Below the pieces are notes generated by a model that was not told the DNA's origin, did not search any database, and saw only the letters and a program-made list of their open reading frames with translations. 32,257 nucleotides of DNA, taken from contig NZ_CAMPHV010000053.1 of the NCBI RefSeq assembly GCF_946886105.1, forward strand, positions 1-32,257, in the 5' to 3' direction. The first letter of the stretch is position 1; each line of letters opens with the position of its first letter. Positions 1 to 6,831 of this stretch are shown one piece after another. A program made the translations under genes and the position numbers. This DNA comes from an uncultured Pseudomonas sp. Lineage in GTDB: Bacteria; Pseudomonadota; Gammaproteobacteria; Pseudomonadales; Pseudomonadaceae.

Positions 1-30
1 CAGGAGGCGATTGGACGCACCATGCAACAC

Positions 31-53
31 GCTATTGGGACATAGCCTTTTTT
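31..53 (+). terminator. weak hairpin with T-run at left edge
   Basis: A 5-bp stem (GCTAT at 31-35, ATAGC at 42-46, loop TGGGAC) is followed by a run of six T at 48-53. It precedes the first tandem repeat unit in the same relation as the strong terminator at 177-203 precedes the second. It may end a transcript entering from left of the window. The stem is short, so this is a tentative call. Confidence 0.4.
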
Positions 54-324
54 ATTGCCTGCCGGACTCTCACCAGGGACTACGTCCCAGGTTATTCGCT
101 GCGCTCACCCCTTCGGGGCCGCGCTAAAGCGCGTTCAGCTGCGCTGTCGAGTCCAGGTCGCGGAGCCAAATTCGAGAAACCCAGCCATCCAGCTGGGTTT
201 TTTATTGCCTGCCGGACTCTCACCAGGGACTGCGTCCCAGGTTATTCGCTGCGCTCACCCCTTCGGGGCCGCTGCTCCCGCGCGTTCAGCTGCGCTGTCG
301 AGTCCAGGTCGCGGAGCCAAATTC
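48..324 (+). repeat. tandem repeat (2 units) carrying tRNA-Asn-like 3' ends
   Basis: Two units, 48-173 and 198-324, are nearly identical at an offset of 150-151 bp; the main difference is the segment just before GCGTTCAGCT (121-130 against 271-281). Each unit ends in 22 nt (147-168 and 298-319) that read as the 3' half of a tRNA: T-loop TCGAGT, T-stem CCAGG, acceptor strand TCGCGGA, discriminator G and CCA. From memory this matches Pseudomonas tRNA-Asn. The left end of each unit carries GGACTC (64-69), the reverse complement of GAGTCC (149-154). Its surroundings (64-80) resemble a reverse-complemented T-arm, so the unit has tRNA-like sequence at both ends in opposite orientation. Small hairpins lie inside (GGGAC/GTCCC at 76-88, CCCC-TTCG-GGG near 109-118, GCGCT/AGCGC at 121-132). 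No complete tRNA is present. An open frame spans both units but is repeat-derived and not called. Confidence 0.75.
177..203 (+). terminator. Rho-independent terminator after tRNA-like 3' end
   Basis: A perfect 9-bp stem (AAACCCAGC at 177-185, GCTGGGTTT at 192-200, loop CATCCA) runs into a T tract to 203. It sits 8 nt after the CCA of the first tRNA-like end, the usual arrangement for a tRNA gene and its terminator. This suggests the repeated block was copied from a tRNA locus together with its terminator region. Confidence 0.85.
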
Positions 325-344
325 AAGAGTTTCGCTATGTCGAC

Positions 345-535
345 AATGCGTTCATTTGAGCCAAGTGAGCAGCATTTTTGTAGCCCGGATGAAATCCGGG
401 GCAATATGGCGTCTGAATAACCGCTCCCGGATTACATCCAGGCTACGCGCCGCCCCATCCTACGGCTCTAAAGCCCAGAAAAATGCCGCTTGCCAGGTAA
501 GGGGAAAGCGGCATTTTTCTTAAGTGAACAGCATT
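345..535. mobile_element. diverged IS4-like miniature element, copy A
   Basis: The right end CTTAAGTGAACAGCATT (519-535) is identical to the right end of the intact element at 9443-9603. The left end at 345-360 (AATGCG-TTCATTTGAG) is a degenerate form of its complement. From 361 onward both copies share CCAAGTGAGCAGCATTTTT and then the inverted pair TAGCCCGGAT...ATCCGGG / CCCGGAT...GGCTA up to about 447. After that the interiors differ, and this copy contains the terminator of the gene at 561. No target duplication is visible around it. It codes for no protein. Confidence 0.6.
479..518 (-). terminator. terminator of the PotF-like gene
   Basis: A 13-bp perfect inverted repeat (AAAAATGCCGCTT at 479-491, AAGCGGCATTTTT at 506-518) with a 14-nt loop lies 43 bp beyond the stop codon of the binding-protein gene. 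The A/T tracts at both feet make it potentially bidirectional. It lies inside the right part of miniature element copy A. Confidence 0.85.
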
Positions 536-560
536 GCTGTAAAGGCCGGCCTGAGACGAG

Positions 561-1661
561 TCATATACCGGTACGGATGGCATTCCAGGTGCGTATGCGC
601 ATGCGTTCCACGTTCTGCGGCAGCGCTTTGAGCACGAACAACGAGGCAAGCTTGTCCGCTGGCACGTACATGTTCGGGTTGTCGCGCACGCTGGCATCAA
701 CCAGGGGAGTCGCATCCTTGTTGGCATTGGGATAGCCAAGGACGTTGCTGGCCTTGGCTATCACCTCGGGGCGCATCATATAGTTCAGAAACTCATGAGC
801 CTCATCACGATTGACCGCGCCTTTGGCAATCGCCATCACGTCCGACCAAACCGGCGCGCCTTCCTTGGGCAGAATCATGTCGATCTTGACGCCCTTACCC
901 GCGGCGTTCGCCAATCGCGTTGCCAATGCAACACCGCCTGACCAGCCGATGCCTACGCAGATATCACCATTGGCCAGATCCATGCCGTAGCGCGATGAGC
1001 TGAAGTAATTGATGTGCGGACGAATCGAAACCATCAGCTCCTGAGCCTTGCGATAGTCGCCTGCCTCGGTGGAGTGCGACGGCAAGCCCAGATAATGCAG
1101 CGCGATGGGCAGCACCTCGTTGGCAGCATCGATGAAGCCAACGCCGCACTTGGACAACTTCGAAATATTCTCTTCCTTGAAGATCAGATCCCAGCTATCC
1201 AGTTTGGCGTCCGGGCCAAGCGCATTGCGCACCATATCGACGTTGTAGCCGATCAAGGTCGTACCCCACATATATGGAACAGAGTACTGATTACCCGGAT
1301 CGCCAGTGGTGGCCAACTGAGCCAGAAAAGGCTCGTCCAGATGGGACCAGTTGCTCAACTTGCTGCGATCGAGCGGTTCGAATGTGCCGGCCTCGATGAA
1401 CTTACCCAGGTTGGCAGTGCTGGGAAACACCACGTCATAACCCGAATTACCTGTCAGCAATTTGGATTCGAGCATCTCGATACTGTCAAAAACATCGTAC
1501 ACAGGGTGAATTCCAGTCTCCGCTTCGAAGTCCTTGAGGATCTCTGCGGGTAAGTACTCCAACCAGTTGTAGATCCGCACGGTACGTTGTTCGGCAAAAA
1601 CCGAGCTGCTCATCAGGGTGACGGCAATCGCTGCTGCCATGCTGCGCATTACAGAATTCAT
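561..1661 (-). CDS. PotF/SpuD-type polyamine-binding periplasmic protein
   Basis: The 366-aa product begins with a Sec signal peptide (MNSVMRSMAAAIAVTLMSSSVFA, cleavage near residue 23). The mature start RTVRIYNWLEYLP is the hallmark of the putrescine/spermidine-binding family (PotF, PotD, SpuD, SpuE), which delivers polyamines to an ABC importer. Other family-typical stretches are SGYDVVFPST and the C-terminal RIRTWNAIRTG; length is normal. The start is supported by GGGAG 8 nt upstream. It is probably the last gene of a minus-strand group with the barrel protein and the NylB-like hydrolase, 42 bp after the barrel gene with a strong hairpin between. No permease or ATPase of the polyamine type lies in the window, so it is an orphan binding protein here. 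It may share a transporter encoded elsewhere or bind another cationic compound. Family is sure, ligand is not. Confidence 0.88.
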   Translation of the reverse strand: MNSVMRSMAAAIAVTLMSSSVFAEQRTVRIYNWLEYLPAEILKDFEAETGIHPVYDVFDSIEMLESKLLTGNSGYDVVFPSTANLGKFIEAGTFEPLDRSKLSNWSHLDEPFLAQLATTGDPGNQYSVPYMWGTTLIGYNVDMVRNALGPDAKLDSWDLIFKEENISKLSKCGVGFIDAANEVLPIALHYLGLPSHSTEAGDYRKAQELMVSIRPHINYFSSSRYGMDLANGDICVGIGWSGGVALATRLANAAGKGVKIDMILPKEGAPVWSDVMAIAKGAVNRDEAHEFLNYMMRPEVIAKASNVLGYPNANKDATPLVDASVRDNPNMYVPADKLASLFVLKALPQNVERMRIRTWNAIRTGI

Positions 1662-1674
1662 ATCAGGCTCCCAG

Positions 1675-1698
1675 GGGCACCAGCCACCGCTGGTACCC
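1675..1698 (-). promoter_or_regulatory. intercistronic hairpin before the PotF-like gene
   Basis: GGGCACCAGC (1675-1684) and GCTGGTACCC (1689-1698) form a 10-bp stem with one G-U pair and a 4-nt loop in the minus-strand transcript. The hairpin fills the gap between the barrel-gene stop (1704) and the ribosome site of the binding-protein gene. It lacks a U tract, so mRNA stabilisation or processing to adjust relative expression fits better than termination. Confidence 0.65.
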
Positions 1699-1703
1699 GC
1701 TCA

Positions 1704-3029
1704 TCAATAACGGTAGGTGAAGTACATTTCAATGGCGGAGAAATCCTTGTCGGCCAGCAGTTGCTTGGCCGCTGCTTTCGGCTGTACCCAGTTGTAGGAA
1801 AGCGAGGTGTACAGCTGCGGAGTCGGTGTCCAGTCCAGGTAGATCACGCTTTCGTCGGCGAAACGACGGTCGCTGACAGGTGCACCGAAAAGATTCTTTT
1901 CATCGAGAGAGAACTGGTAGTGCATCGCCCCGATGGTGACGGTTGGATGAACCTGGGTTTTCAACGACCAGGTATGCACCGTCTGATTGCTGTTGTTGAG
2001 CAGGTAGTTGCCCACCACATCGCCAATGATCCAGGTGCCCCAGTCGACAAACCCTTTACTCAGCGAGTCCCATGCTTCGCGCTTGTTGTCAGCCAGGTTT
2101 TCGTCGCCTGAAAAATACGCATAGCGGTAGCCCAGTACCGGCTGCAAAGGCAGATCGCTGAAGGCGTATTCTGCCTTGGCATACCAGGCCTCGGCGTCGT
2201 ACTCGATGCCCGCGCCCTTACCGCCTTGCACCGCATACTCGGCGTTGAGGGTCAGATCCTGAACCCCGGGAAACTTGGCGTTCAGCGCCCGGATGTTATA
2301 GACCTCCATCCCCTCCCGCGGCGTTGCGATATTGGAGGACCGCTCCTCAGAGTCGAGCTTCATGGCCATCGCGCCGAAGGTCGCAACGTCCGCGACAACG
2401 TAGTCGAGGTTCACGCCGTTCATGCGGTAGTCGCCGAGGTGGTCATCGGTGCGCAGGCTGAAGGCCTGTACCGAGAGCGCATCGCGCGACCAGCCCAATA
2501 CCGCGGAGTCGCGGAAGGCAGTGCGCGGCCCCAGCCAAAAGGCGCCGTCGTTATGAAAATCCAGGTTGCCGTCCATGACGATAAAGCCCGAACCGATCAT
2601 GTAGTCCTGGCGACCCGCGGTGAAACGAAACTCCCCCGCGCGAAAACCCGCGTAAGCTTCCTCCGCCGAGACGCGACCATCGGAGCTGCGGGTAAAACCA
2701 CCGGCATCGCCATCACCGAAGGTCGATGCGGCGACGACTGAGCCTTTGGCCAAAAGGTCGAAGTCCGGGTTCAGGGCATAGCTGAAACTGACCGCAGGCT
2801 TGACATAGAGCTCTTGCCAGTCGGCATGCTTGCCCGTGCTCTGACCGCTACGCGTATCGACCCGGCCGGCACCGAAGTTGATATTGCGTGTGGAAATTGC
2901 AGCGCCACCCGCGGTTAGATTGACCTCACCAGAAAGATCGCCCGCCTGGAAGGTATAGCCGGCCAATGCCGGCTGGCTGGCCAAAACCGCAGCGGCAAGG
3001 AGTGAGGGTACCAAGGGTACTCGGTTCAT
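1704..3029 (-). CDS. outer-membrane beta-barrel (porin / alginate-export-like)
   Basis: The 441-aa product has a signal peptide (MNRVPLVPSLLAAAVLASQPALA) followed by a sequence of alternating polar and hydrophobic strands rich in Tyr, Trp and Gly, ending in the aromatic FTYRY expected of an outer-membrane barrel. Stretches such as FRAGEFRFTAGRQDYMIG and the region around WLGPRTAFRDSAVLGWSRD recall the alginate-export / OprD-like porin superfamily; I did not fix the exact family. The start is chosen at 3029 because AGGAGCAACCT lies directly upstream and the signal peptide begins there; the frame stays open 63 nt further up without a comparable site. It sits between a NylB-like amide hydrolase and a periplasmic binding protein, so it probably lets their common substrate or product through the outer membrane. 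Confidence 0.8.
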   Translation of the reverse strand: MNRVPLVPSLLAAAVLASQPALAGYTFQAGDLSGEVNLTAGGAAISTRNINFGAGRVDTRSGQSTGKHADWQELYVKPAVSFSYALNPDFDLLAKGSVVAASTFGDGDAGGFTRSSDGRVSAEEAYAGFRAGEFRFTAGRQDYMIGSGFIVMDGNLDFHNDGAFWLGPRTAFRDSAVLGWSRDALSVQAFSLRTDDHLGDYRMNGVNLDYVVADVATFGAMAMKLDSEERSSNIATPREGMEVYNIRALNAKFPGVQDLTLNAEYAVQGGKGAGIEYDAEAWYAKAEYAFSDLPLQPVLGYRYAYFSGDENLADNKREAWDSLSKGFVDWGTWIIGDVVGNYLLNNSNQTVHTWSLKTQVHPTVTIGAMHYQFSLDEKNLFGAPVSDRRFADESVIYLDWTPTPQLYTSLSYNWVQPKAAAKQLLADKDFSAIEMYFTYRY

Positions 3030-3149
3030 AGGTTGCTCCTGGTTGATTGTTGTTGTGTTACAGGGCAGCTCGACGACAACCGTCGCCATCACGCATCCAG
3101 CGTGGGGCCGACGGGCAAAACCTGTCGGCAGATCTTCTTGGAATGTCTC

Positions 3150-4424
3150 TCAACCCTTGAAATGGCGGGCTAGCGCACGCAGAACGCGGACGTTATCGGG
3201 GTCGAAGAGGCTGATGGCCTCCGGCAGCGAAGACTGCTTGACGATCACCAGATCAGCATCGCGATCGACGAACAGGTACTGCCCGCTGATGCCGCATGCC
3301 ATCAGGGCCGGGCTGTGATCGTTGAACACGTACCACTGGCTGCGGTACGAAGCGCCTGGCGTCCACGCGCTGAACTCCTCGTTGGCGGCGTAGATCGCCG
3401 GATCGCTGCCCTGGGCAATGGCATCGATCGCACGCGGATCGAGCACGGCATGTCCTTCGTACATGCCGTGGTTGGCCAGGAGCAGGCCAAAGCGCGCGAT
3501 ATCACGTGCAGTGGCGCTGAAACCTGCACCGGCGACACCACGTCCCCAGGGGTCGGCCATAAAGTAGCCATCGCGCTGACAACCAATCTGCCCCCATACG
3601 CGCGCCAGCAATTCGTGGCAGGCAATGCCCCCGGCACGCTCCATCACCCAGGCCAGGGCTTCGGTGGTGGCAGTGACATAGTGGAAAAAACCACCGTGAT
3701 CGCCACGCTTACGCAGCGACGGCAGGTATTGGTAGAGCGAGGCGAACTGGGCGTGCGTCGCTGGAGCCGGCTGGAAACCACAGGCATAACCGAATTGCGA
3801 GCTTTCCGACTCAGGGTCGTCGTAACGCTCGGTGTAGGCGATCCCCACCGCCATATCCAGCAGCTGGCGGACGGTCGCATCGGCGAAAGCGCCGCCGGCA
3901 AACTCGGGAACGTAATGATCGGCCCTCAGCTCCGGATTCAACACGCCGTCACAGATCAGCTGTTCGGCCAGCACACCGATCAGTGATTTGGTAACCGAAA
4001 ACATGATGTGCCGGTCGTTCGGGGTCTGCCCGTTGAAGTAGCGCTCGTATTTCACCTTGCCTTGGTGCACGACGATAAAAGCATCGCAGTGGCTGGCCAC
4101 CAGCTGCTCATCGAGACGCACCGATAGCCCACACAGGCTCTCGAAGCTGAAACCATCAAGGTCTTCGATGGCCTCGGGCAAGTCGCTCGCCGCACCGTTA
4201 CCGGCGGCAACCGAGATGCTTGGACGCAGCCGCGCGAGGTGACGAAAACCCCACTTATTGAACGGTGGGCTCATCCAGTTTTGCCAAGTGACCCGCCGCG
4301 CTTCAACGGGCGGGAATTCCGTCATCAAGCGATCGCGACTAGGCCCGACAAGCATTGCTTCGTGGGCATCGGCATAGTGCCGGGCTAGTTGGAGAGCAAT
4401 GGGCGAATCCGTACGTAAGGTCAT
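3150..4424 (-). CDS. NylB-type amide hydrolase (serine beta-lactamase fold)
   Basis: The 424-aa product matches 6-aminohexanoate-dimer hydrolase NylB along its length in my recollection: W-MSPPFNKWGFRHL near residues 50-63, DRHIMFSVTKSLIG (137-150) with nucleophile Ser143 and Lys146 (SxxK), YVPEFAG, RQLLDMAVGIAY (186-197), the Tyr249 region FFHYVTATTEALAW, SATARDIARFG, and a GISGQY segment at the KTG-equivalent site. These enzymes share the class C beta-lactamase / carboxylesterase fold and cleave amide or ester bonds. There is no convincing signal peptide, so it is likely cytoplasmic. An upstream GTG at 4454 is open, but ATG 4424 starts with the family-like N-terminus and has GGA 10 nt upstream. 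It is probably the first gene of the hydrolase-barrel-binding protein group and is divergent from tetR. The true substrate (oligo-amide, N-acyl amine, ester) is unknown. Confidence 0.85.
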   Translation of the reverse strand: MTLRTDSPIALQLARHYADAHEAMLVGPSRDRLMTEFPPVEARRVTWQNWMSPPFNKWGFRHLARLRPSISVAAGNGAASDLPEAIEDLDGFSFESLCGLSVRLDEQLVASHCDAFIVVHQGKVKYERYFNGQTPNDRHIMFSVTKSLIGVLAEQLICDGVLNPELRADHYVPEFAGGAFADATVRQLLDMAVGIAYTERYDDPESESSQFGYACGFQPAPATHAQFASLYQYLPSLRKRGDHGGFFHYVTATTEALAWVMERAGGIACHELLARVWGQIGCQRDGYFMADPWGRGVAGAGFSATARDIARFGLLLANHGMYEGHAVLDPRAIDAIAQGSDPAIYAANEEFSAWTPGASYRSQWYVFNDHSPALMACGISGQYLFVDRDADLVIVKQSSLPEAISLFDPDNVRVLRALARHFKG

Positions 4425-4475
4425 GAAGCATGTGTCCTGACAAGTGCTCTGCACACGGCAGATGTGACAATATAA

Positions 4476-4505
4476 TTAGTCGACTAAATTTCTTTAGTCA
4501 ATAAA
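4476..4505. promoter_or_regulatory. probable TetR operator between divergent genes
   Basis: TTAGTCGACTAA (4476-4487) is a perfect 12-bp palindrome. GACTAAA (4482-4488) pairs with TTTAGTC (4493-4499) across a 4-bp spacer to form a second, overlapping dyad. The TTAGTC half-site thus occurs three times within 30 bp, in AT-rich DNA between the start codons of the NylB-like gene and the TetR gene. This is the expected place for autoregulation and control of the hydrolase group. Binding by this TetR protein is inferred from position and symmetry only. Confidence 0.75.
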
Positions 4506-4573
4506 ATATTTTCACAAGAAAGCGCTTGTCGTTATGCTCCTGCTTCCAAGACAGGGGCATCCAGGGGGAACAA

Positions 4574-5236
4574 TTGAGCGGCTTGCGAGAACGACAGAAA
4601 GCGATGCGCCGACAAGCCATCAGCCAGGCAGGTGTGAAACTGTTCGAGCGCCAGGGCTTCCAGAGCACCACCATCGAGCAGATCGCTCAGGAGGCGGGGG
4701 TTTCGGCGCCTACGGTGTTCAAGTACTTCGGCTCCAAGCACGAAATCCTGGTCGAGATGCTGCAGGAAGGCGACGCGCGAGCCATCAGCGATGCACGGGC
4801 GCATATCGCCGAGATGGATGACCCGCTGGATGCCTTGTGCTACCTGGAAAAGGTCTTGGTGGATCAAGCCCTGGCGATGATGCCCCCCGCTATCTGGCGT
4901 GAGTTGCTGCTGCATGTGCTCAGCGGCGGACAAAGCGGCCTGCCGGACAGTTACAAGCGCATGAATGACATCCTGCGGGGTGAAATTGCCGCACTCCTGC
5001 GCGATTTACAGGCCGCGGGCAAGTTGCGCGCCGACCTGGATGTGGACCTGGCCGCCTTCCTGCTCAACGACTATTCGCATCTGCAGTTGCTGCGCCTGAC
5101 CAGCACCGAACCACTCGACCTGGAAACTCACCGCAAGCAGGTTCGTCTGACTTCCGGCTTGATCCTCCACGGAATGGCGCCCCCAAGGCATGACGAACCC
5201 GCCAAGGGGCGTCCAGCTAAAGGCGGACCACGATAA
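4574..5236 (+). CDS. TetR-family transcriptional regulator
   Basis: The 220-aa product has a canonical TetR DNA-binding domain at residues 7-60: RQAISQAGVKLFERQGF, then the helix-turn-helix TTIEQIAQEAGVSAPTVFKY and the closing FGSKHEILVEML. The C-terminal 150 residues form the variable ligand/dimer domain. The start is set at TTG 4574 because AGGGGG lies 5-10 nt upstream and the protein then begins MSGLRERQKA; the frame remains open to a TTG at 4526 without a better ribosome site, and an internal ATG (4604) is possible. The gene diverges from the NylB-like gene across overlapping palindromes and most likely represses that group and itself. The inducer is unknown. The 172 bp after its stop hold no recognised feature. 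Confidence 0.9.
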   Translation: MSGLRERQKAMRRQAISQAGVKLFERQGFQSTTIEQIAQEAGVSAPTVFKYFGSKHEILVEMLQEGDARAISDARAHIAEMDDPLDALCYLEKVLVDQALAMMPPAIWRELLLHVLSGGQSGLPDSYKRMNDILRGEIAALLRDLQAAGKLRADLDVDLAAFLLNDYSHLQLLRLTSTEPLDLETHRKQVRLTSGLILHGMAPPRHDEPAKGRPAKGGPR

Positions 5237-5408
5237 GGCCTGCTAGCGCTTAACCCGGGCCACCTCGGTAAATGTCTTACGATCGGTCAGTTCAACAAGC
5301 CATACAGCATGCACACCAGGCTCCCGTGTGTTCACTGCCATCACCTACAGCGACAGAAACGCGCTGCGATGATGCTTCTTCGAGGACTGCACCGACCGGC
5401 AGGGATAT

Positions 5409-5897
5409 TCAATGACGCAACAGCTTGCGTAACGGAACCCCGTCTTTCATCACGGGCGACTTGATGACGATGTAGCTGAAGTACTTGGAAATGCCGATAT
5501 TCTTGTCCAAGAGGCCTTCCATCACCGCCTGATAATGCTGGATGCTGCACGTCATGAAGCGCGCCAGGTAATCGTAGCCACCGCTGATCAAGTGGCATTC
5601 GAGCACCTCATCGACCAAGCGGATGTTGGACTCGAATTTGGCGAAGTCTTCGCGCTTGTGGTCGTGCAGGGTGATCTCGGTGAATACGGTCACCGAGTCG
5701 GTGATCTTGGCCAGATTGAGGTGGGCTTTATAGCCGGAAATATACCCGGCCGATTCGAGTCGTTTGACCCGTTGCAGGCAGGGGCTGGCCGACAGGCCGA
5801 CCGCATCGGCCAGCTTGACGTTGGTGATGCGACCGTCTTTTTGCAGCTCGACCAGAATATTGATGTCGATTCGGTCCAGCTTGACTAAACCTTCCAT
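5409..5897 (-). CDS. Lrp/AsnC-family transcriptional regulator
   Basis: The 162-aa product has the Lrp layout: N-terminal helix-turn-helix (LDRIDINILVELQKDGRI at 7-24, LADAVGLSASPCLQRVKRL at 29-47) and a C-terminal ligand-binding/oligomerisation domain. The GGYDYLARF-type motif near residue 106 is typical of the amino-acid-binding face. Family members sense amino acids and control their metabolism. A GAGAGG ribosome site lies 7-8 nt before the ATG. It is 45 bp downstream of the HAD gene on the same strand and likely co-transcribed. It may act on the nearby aminotransferase/reductase genes, but that is inference from proximity. Confidence 0.92.
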   Translation of the reverse strand: MEGLVKLDRIDINILVELQKDGRITNVKLADAVGLSASPCLQRVKRLESAGYISGYKAHLNLAKITDSVTVFTEITLHDHKREDFAKFESNIRLVDEVLECHLISGGYDYLARFMTCSIQHYQAVMEGLLDKNIGISKYFSYIVIKSPVMKDGVPLRKLLRH

Positions 5898-5942
5898 CGC
5901 GTACCTCTCGATCGCTATTCGTAGGCAGCCTTTCTAGCAAAG

Positions 5943-6599
5943 TCAGCGCCGCAAAGACAGCTGATGCTGAGCGACCAGATCGGCCATGTTGTTGATGCAA
6001 TAGTCAGCCGGGCATGGTTGAGTATAGCGACCATGGTCACGGCGGATCAGGCACGAACCGCTCGATGCGGACGGCTCGGCGGGATACCTCGACACCTGCA
6101 GGATTTCTTCGACCTTGAGGTCGTTAGCCAGCAACCAGGCGCGGTCCGTCAATGGATCGCTGGCCTGGGAAAGCAAATCCTCGGGCACGATGCCCAACCG
6201 TTCGCAGAGCCACTCTCGATCCTCGGCGTCGCGGTCCCCATGCACCAGCAGCCGATAAAACTTGCGCAGGTACAGCATGGCGCCGGGCGCATCTTCGAAC
6301 AGCGACCAGTTACGTACCGAACGGGCAAACGTCATCCCCTCCTCCCAGCTGACCTCGAGCCCCAGGCGCTCTGCCAACTGGCGGTGGGCGAAGCACAACA
6401 AACCACTGAAGCCCAACTCGGAGAAACGCGGGTAGAGCCTGCGCACCGCTTCGTTGAACTCGCTCAGCACCTCTTCGCGCCCCAGCACGCCGGGACGGTG
6501 TTCGAGCAACGGCTGCAAGGCTGTCCAGATACCGGAATCCCGATCGACCAGGACTTCATCGCAGTCGATCAGCAGCGCACGATAATCAATCAGGTCCAT
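5943..6599 (-). CDS. HAD-like hydrolase of unknown substrate
   Basis: The 218-aa product opens with HAD motif I as LLIDCDEVLVD (Asp12-Cys-Asp14), the nucleophile/acid pair of phosphatase-type members. The middle is a helical cap. The motif II region reads RLLVHGDRD, without the usual Ser/Thr, and the C-terminus is divergent (cysteine-rich SCLIRRDHGRYTQPCPADYC), so activity could be altered. A strong GGAGG site upstream supports ATG 6599. It is followed after 45 bp by the Lrp gene and lies downstream of gabT on the same strand, but a miniature element and a hairpin separate it from gabT. I do not recognise the subfamily. Confidence 0.75.
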   Translation of the reverse strand: MDLIDYRALLIDCDEVLVDRDSGIWTALQPLLEHRPGVLGREEVLSEFNEAVRRLYPRFSELGFSGLLCFAHRQLAERLGLEVSWEEGMTFARSVRNWSLFEDAPGAMLYLRKFYRLLVHGDRDAEDREWLCERLGIVPEDLLSQASDPLTDRAWLLANDLKVEEILQVSRYPAEPSASSGSCLIRRDHGRYTQPCPADYCINNMADLVAQHQLSLRR

Positions 6600-6617
6600 G
6601 GCTCTCGCCTCCTCTAA

Positions 6618-6756
6618 CAGGCCGTTGAAAAACTACCTGCGTTGGCAATACTGCGTTAAAAGCAGACTCGGAATGCTCATTTACAGTCGTAAACTCCGCT
6701 TCCTCGCCTGCTTTTGCCTTGTCTTGCCTGCCTCGCCTACGTTTTTCAACGGCCTG
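6618..6756. mobile_element. 139-bp miniature inverted-repeat element
   Basis: Perfect 16-bp terminal inverted repeats, CAGGCCGTTGAAAAAC (6618-6633) and GTTTTTCAACGGCCTG (6741-6756), enclose 107 bp without a gene. The interior is purine/pyrimidine-skewed and can itself fold. I recall ends of this kind as a repeated intergenic element in Pseudomonas genomes. The target duplication is not clear: TAA lies on the left and ATAA on the right. It separates gabT from the HAD-lrp pair. Confidence 0.75.
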
Positions 6757-6790
6757 ATAATTCACTTCATCGATCCATGCTCAAACCTTA

Positions 6791-6823
6791 TCGATCGGCG
6801 CGCCCTTAATGCGCGCCGATCGA
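6791..6823 (-). terminator. strong hairpin downstream of gabT
   Basis: TCGATCGGCGCGC (6791-6803) and GCGCGCCGATCGA (6811-6823) form a perfect 13-bp, GC-rich stem with a 7-nt loop, beginning 9 bp after the gabT stop. There is no clear U tract on the distal side. It probably ends or protects the gabT transcript, but classical Rho-independent termination is not assured. Confidence 0.65.
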
Positions 6824-6831
6824 GGTTGGGC

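Noticed and set aside
147..168. Calling a tRNA-Asn gene in the tandem repeat
   Set aside because: Only the 3' half of the T-arm and the acceptor-CCA are present; D-arm, anticodon arm and 5' acceptor strand are absent.
55..420. Open frame of 121 codons across the tandem repeat
   Set aside because: It is produced by the repeat (the same peptide stretch appears twice), runs through tRNA-like and terminator sequence, and has no ribosome site or recognisable fold.
1..560. CRISPR array
   Set aside because: Only two long units with no regular short spacers and no cas genes in the window.
4526..4573. Upstream TTG start for the TetR gene
   Set aside because: It adds a cysteine-containing 16-residue extension not typical of TetR proteins and has no ribosome site, while TTG 4574 has AGGGGG at proper distance.
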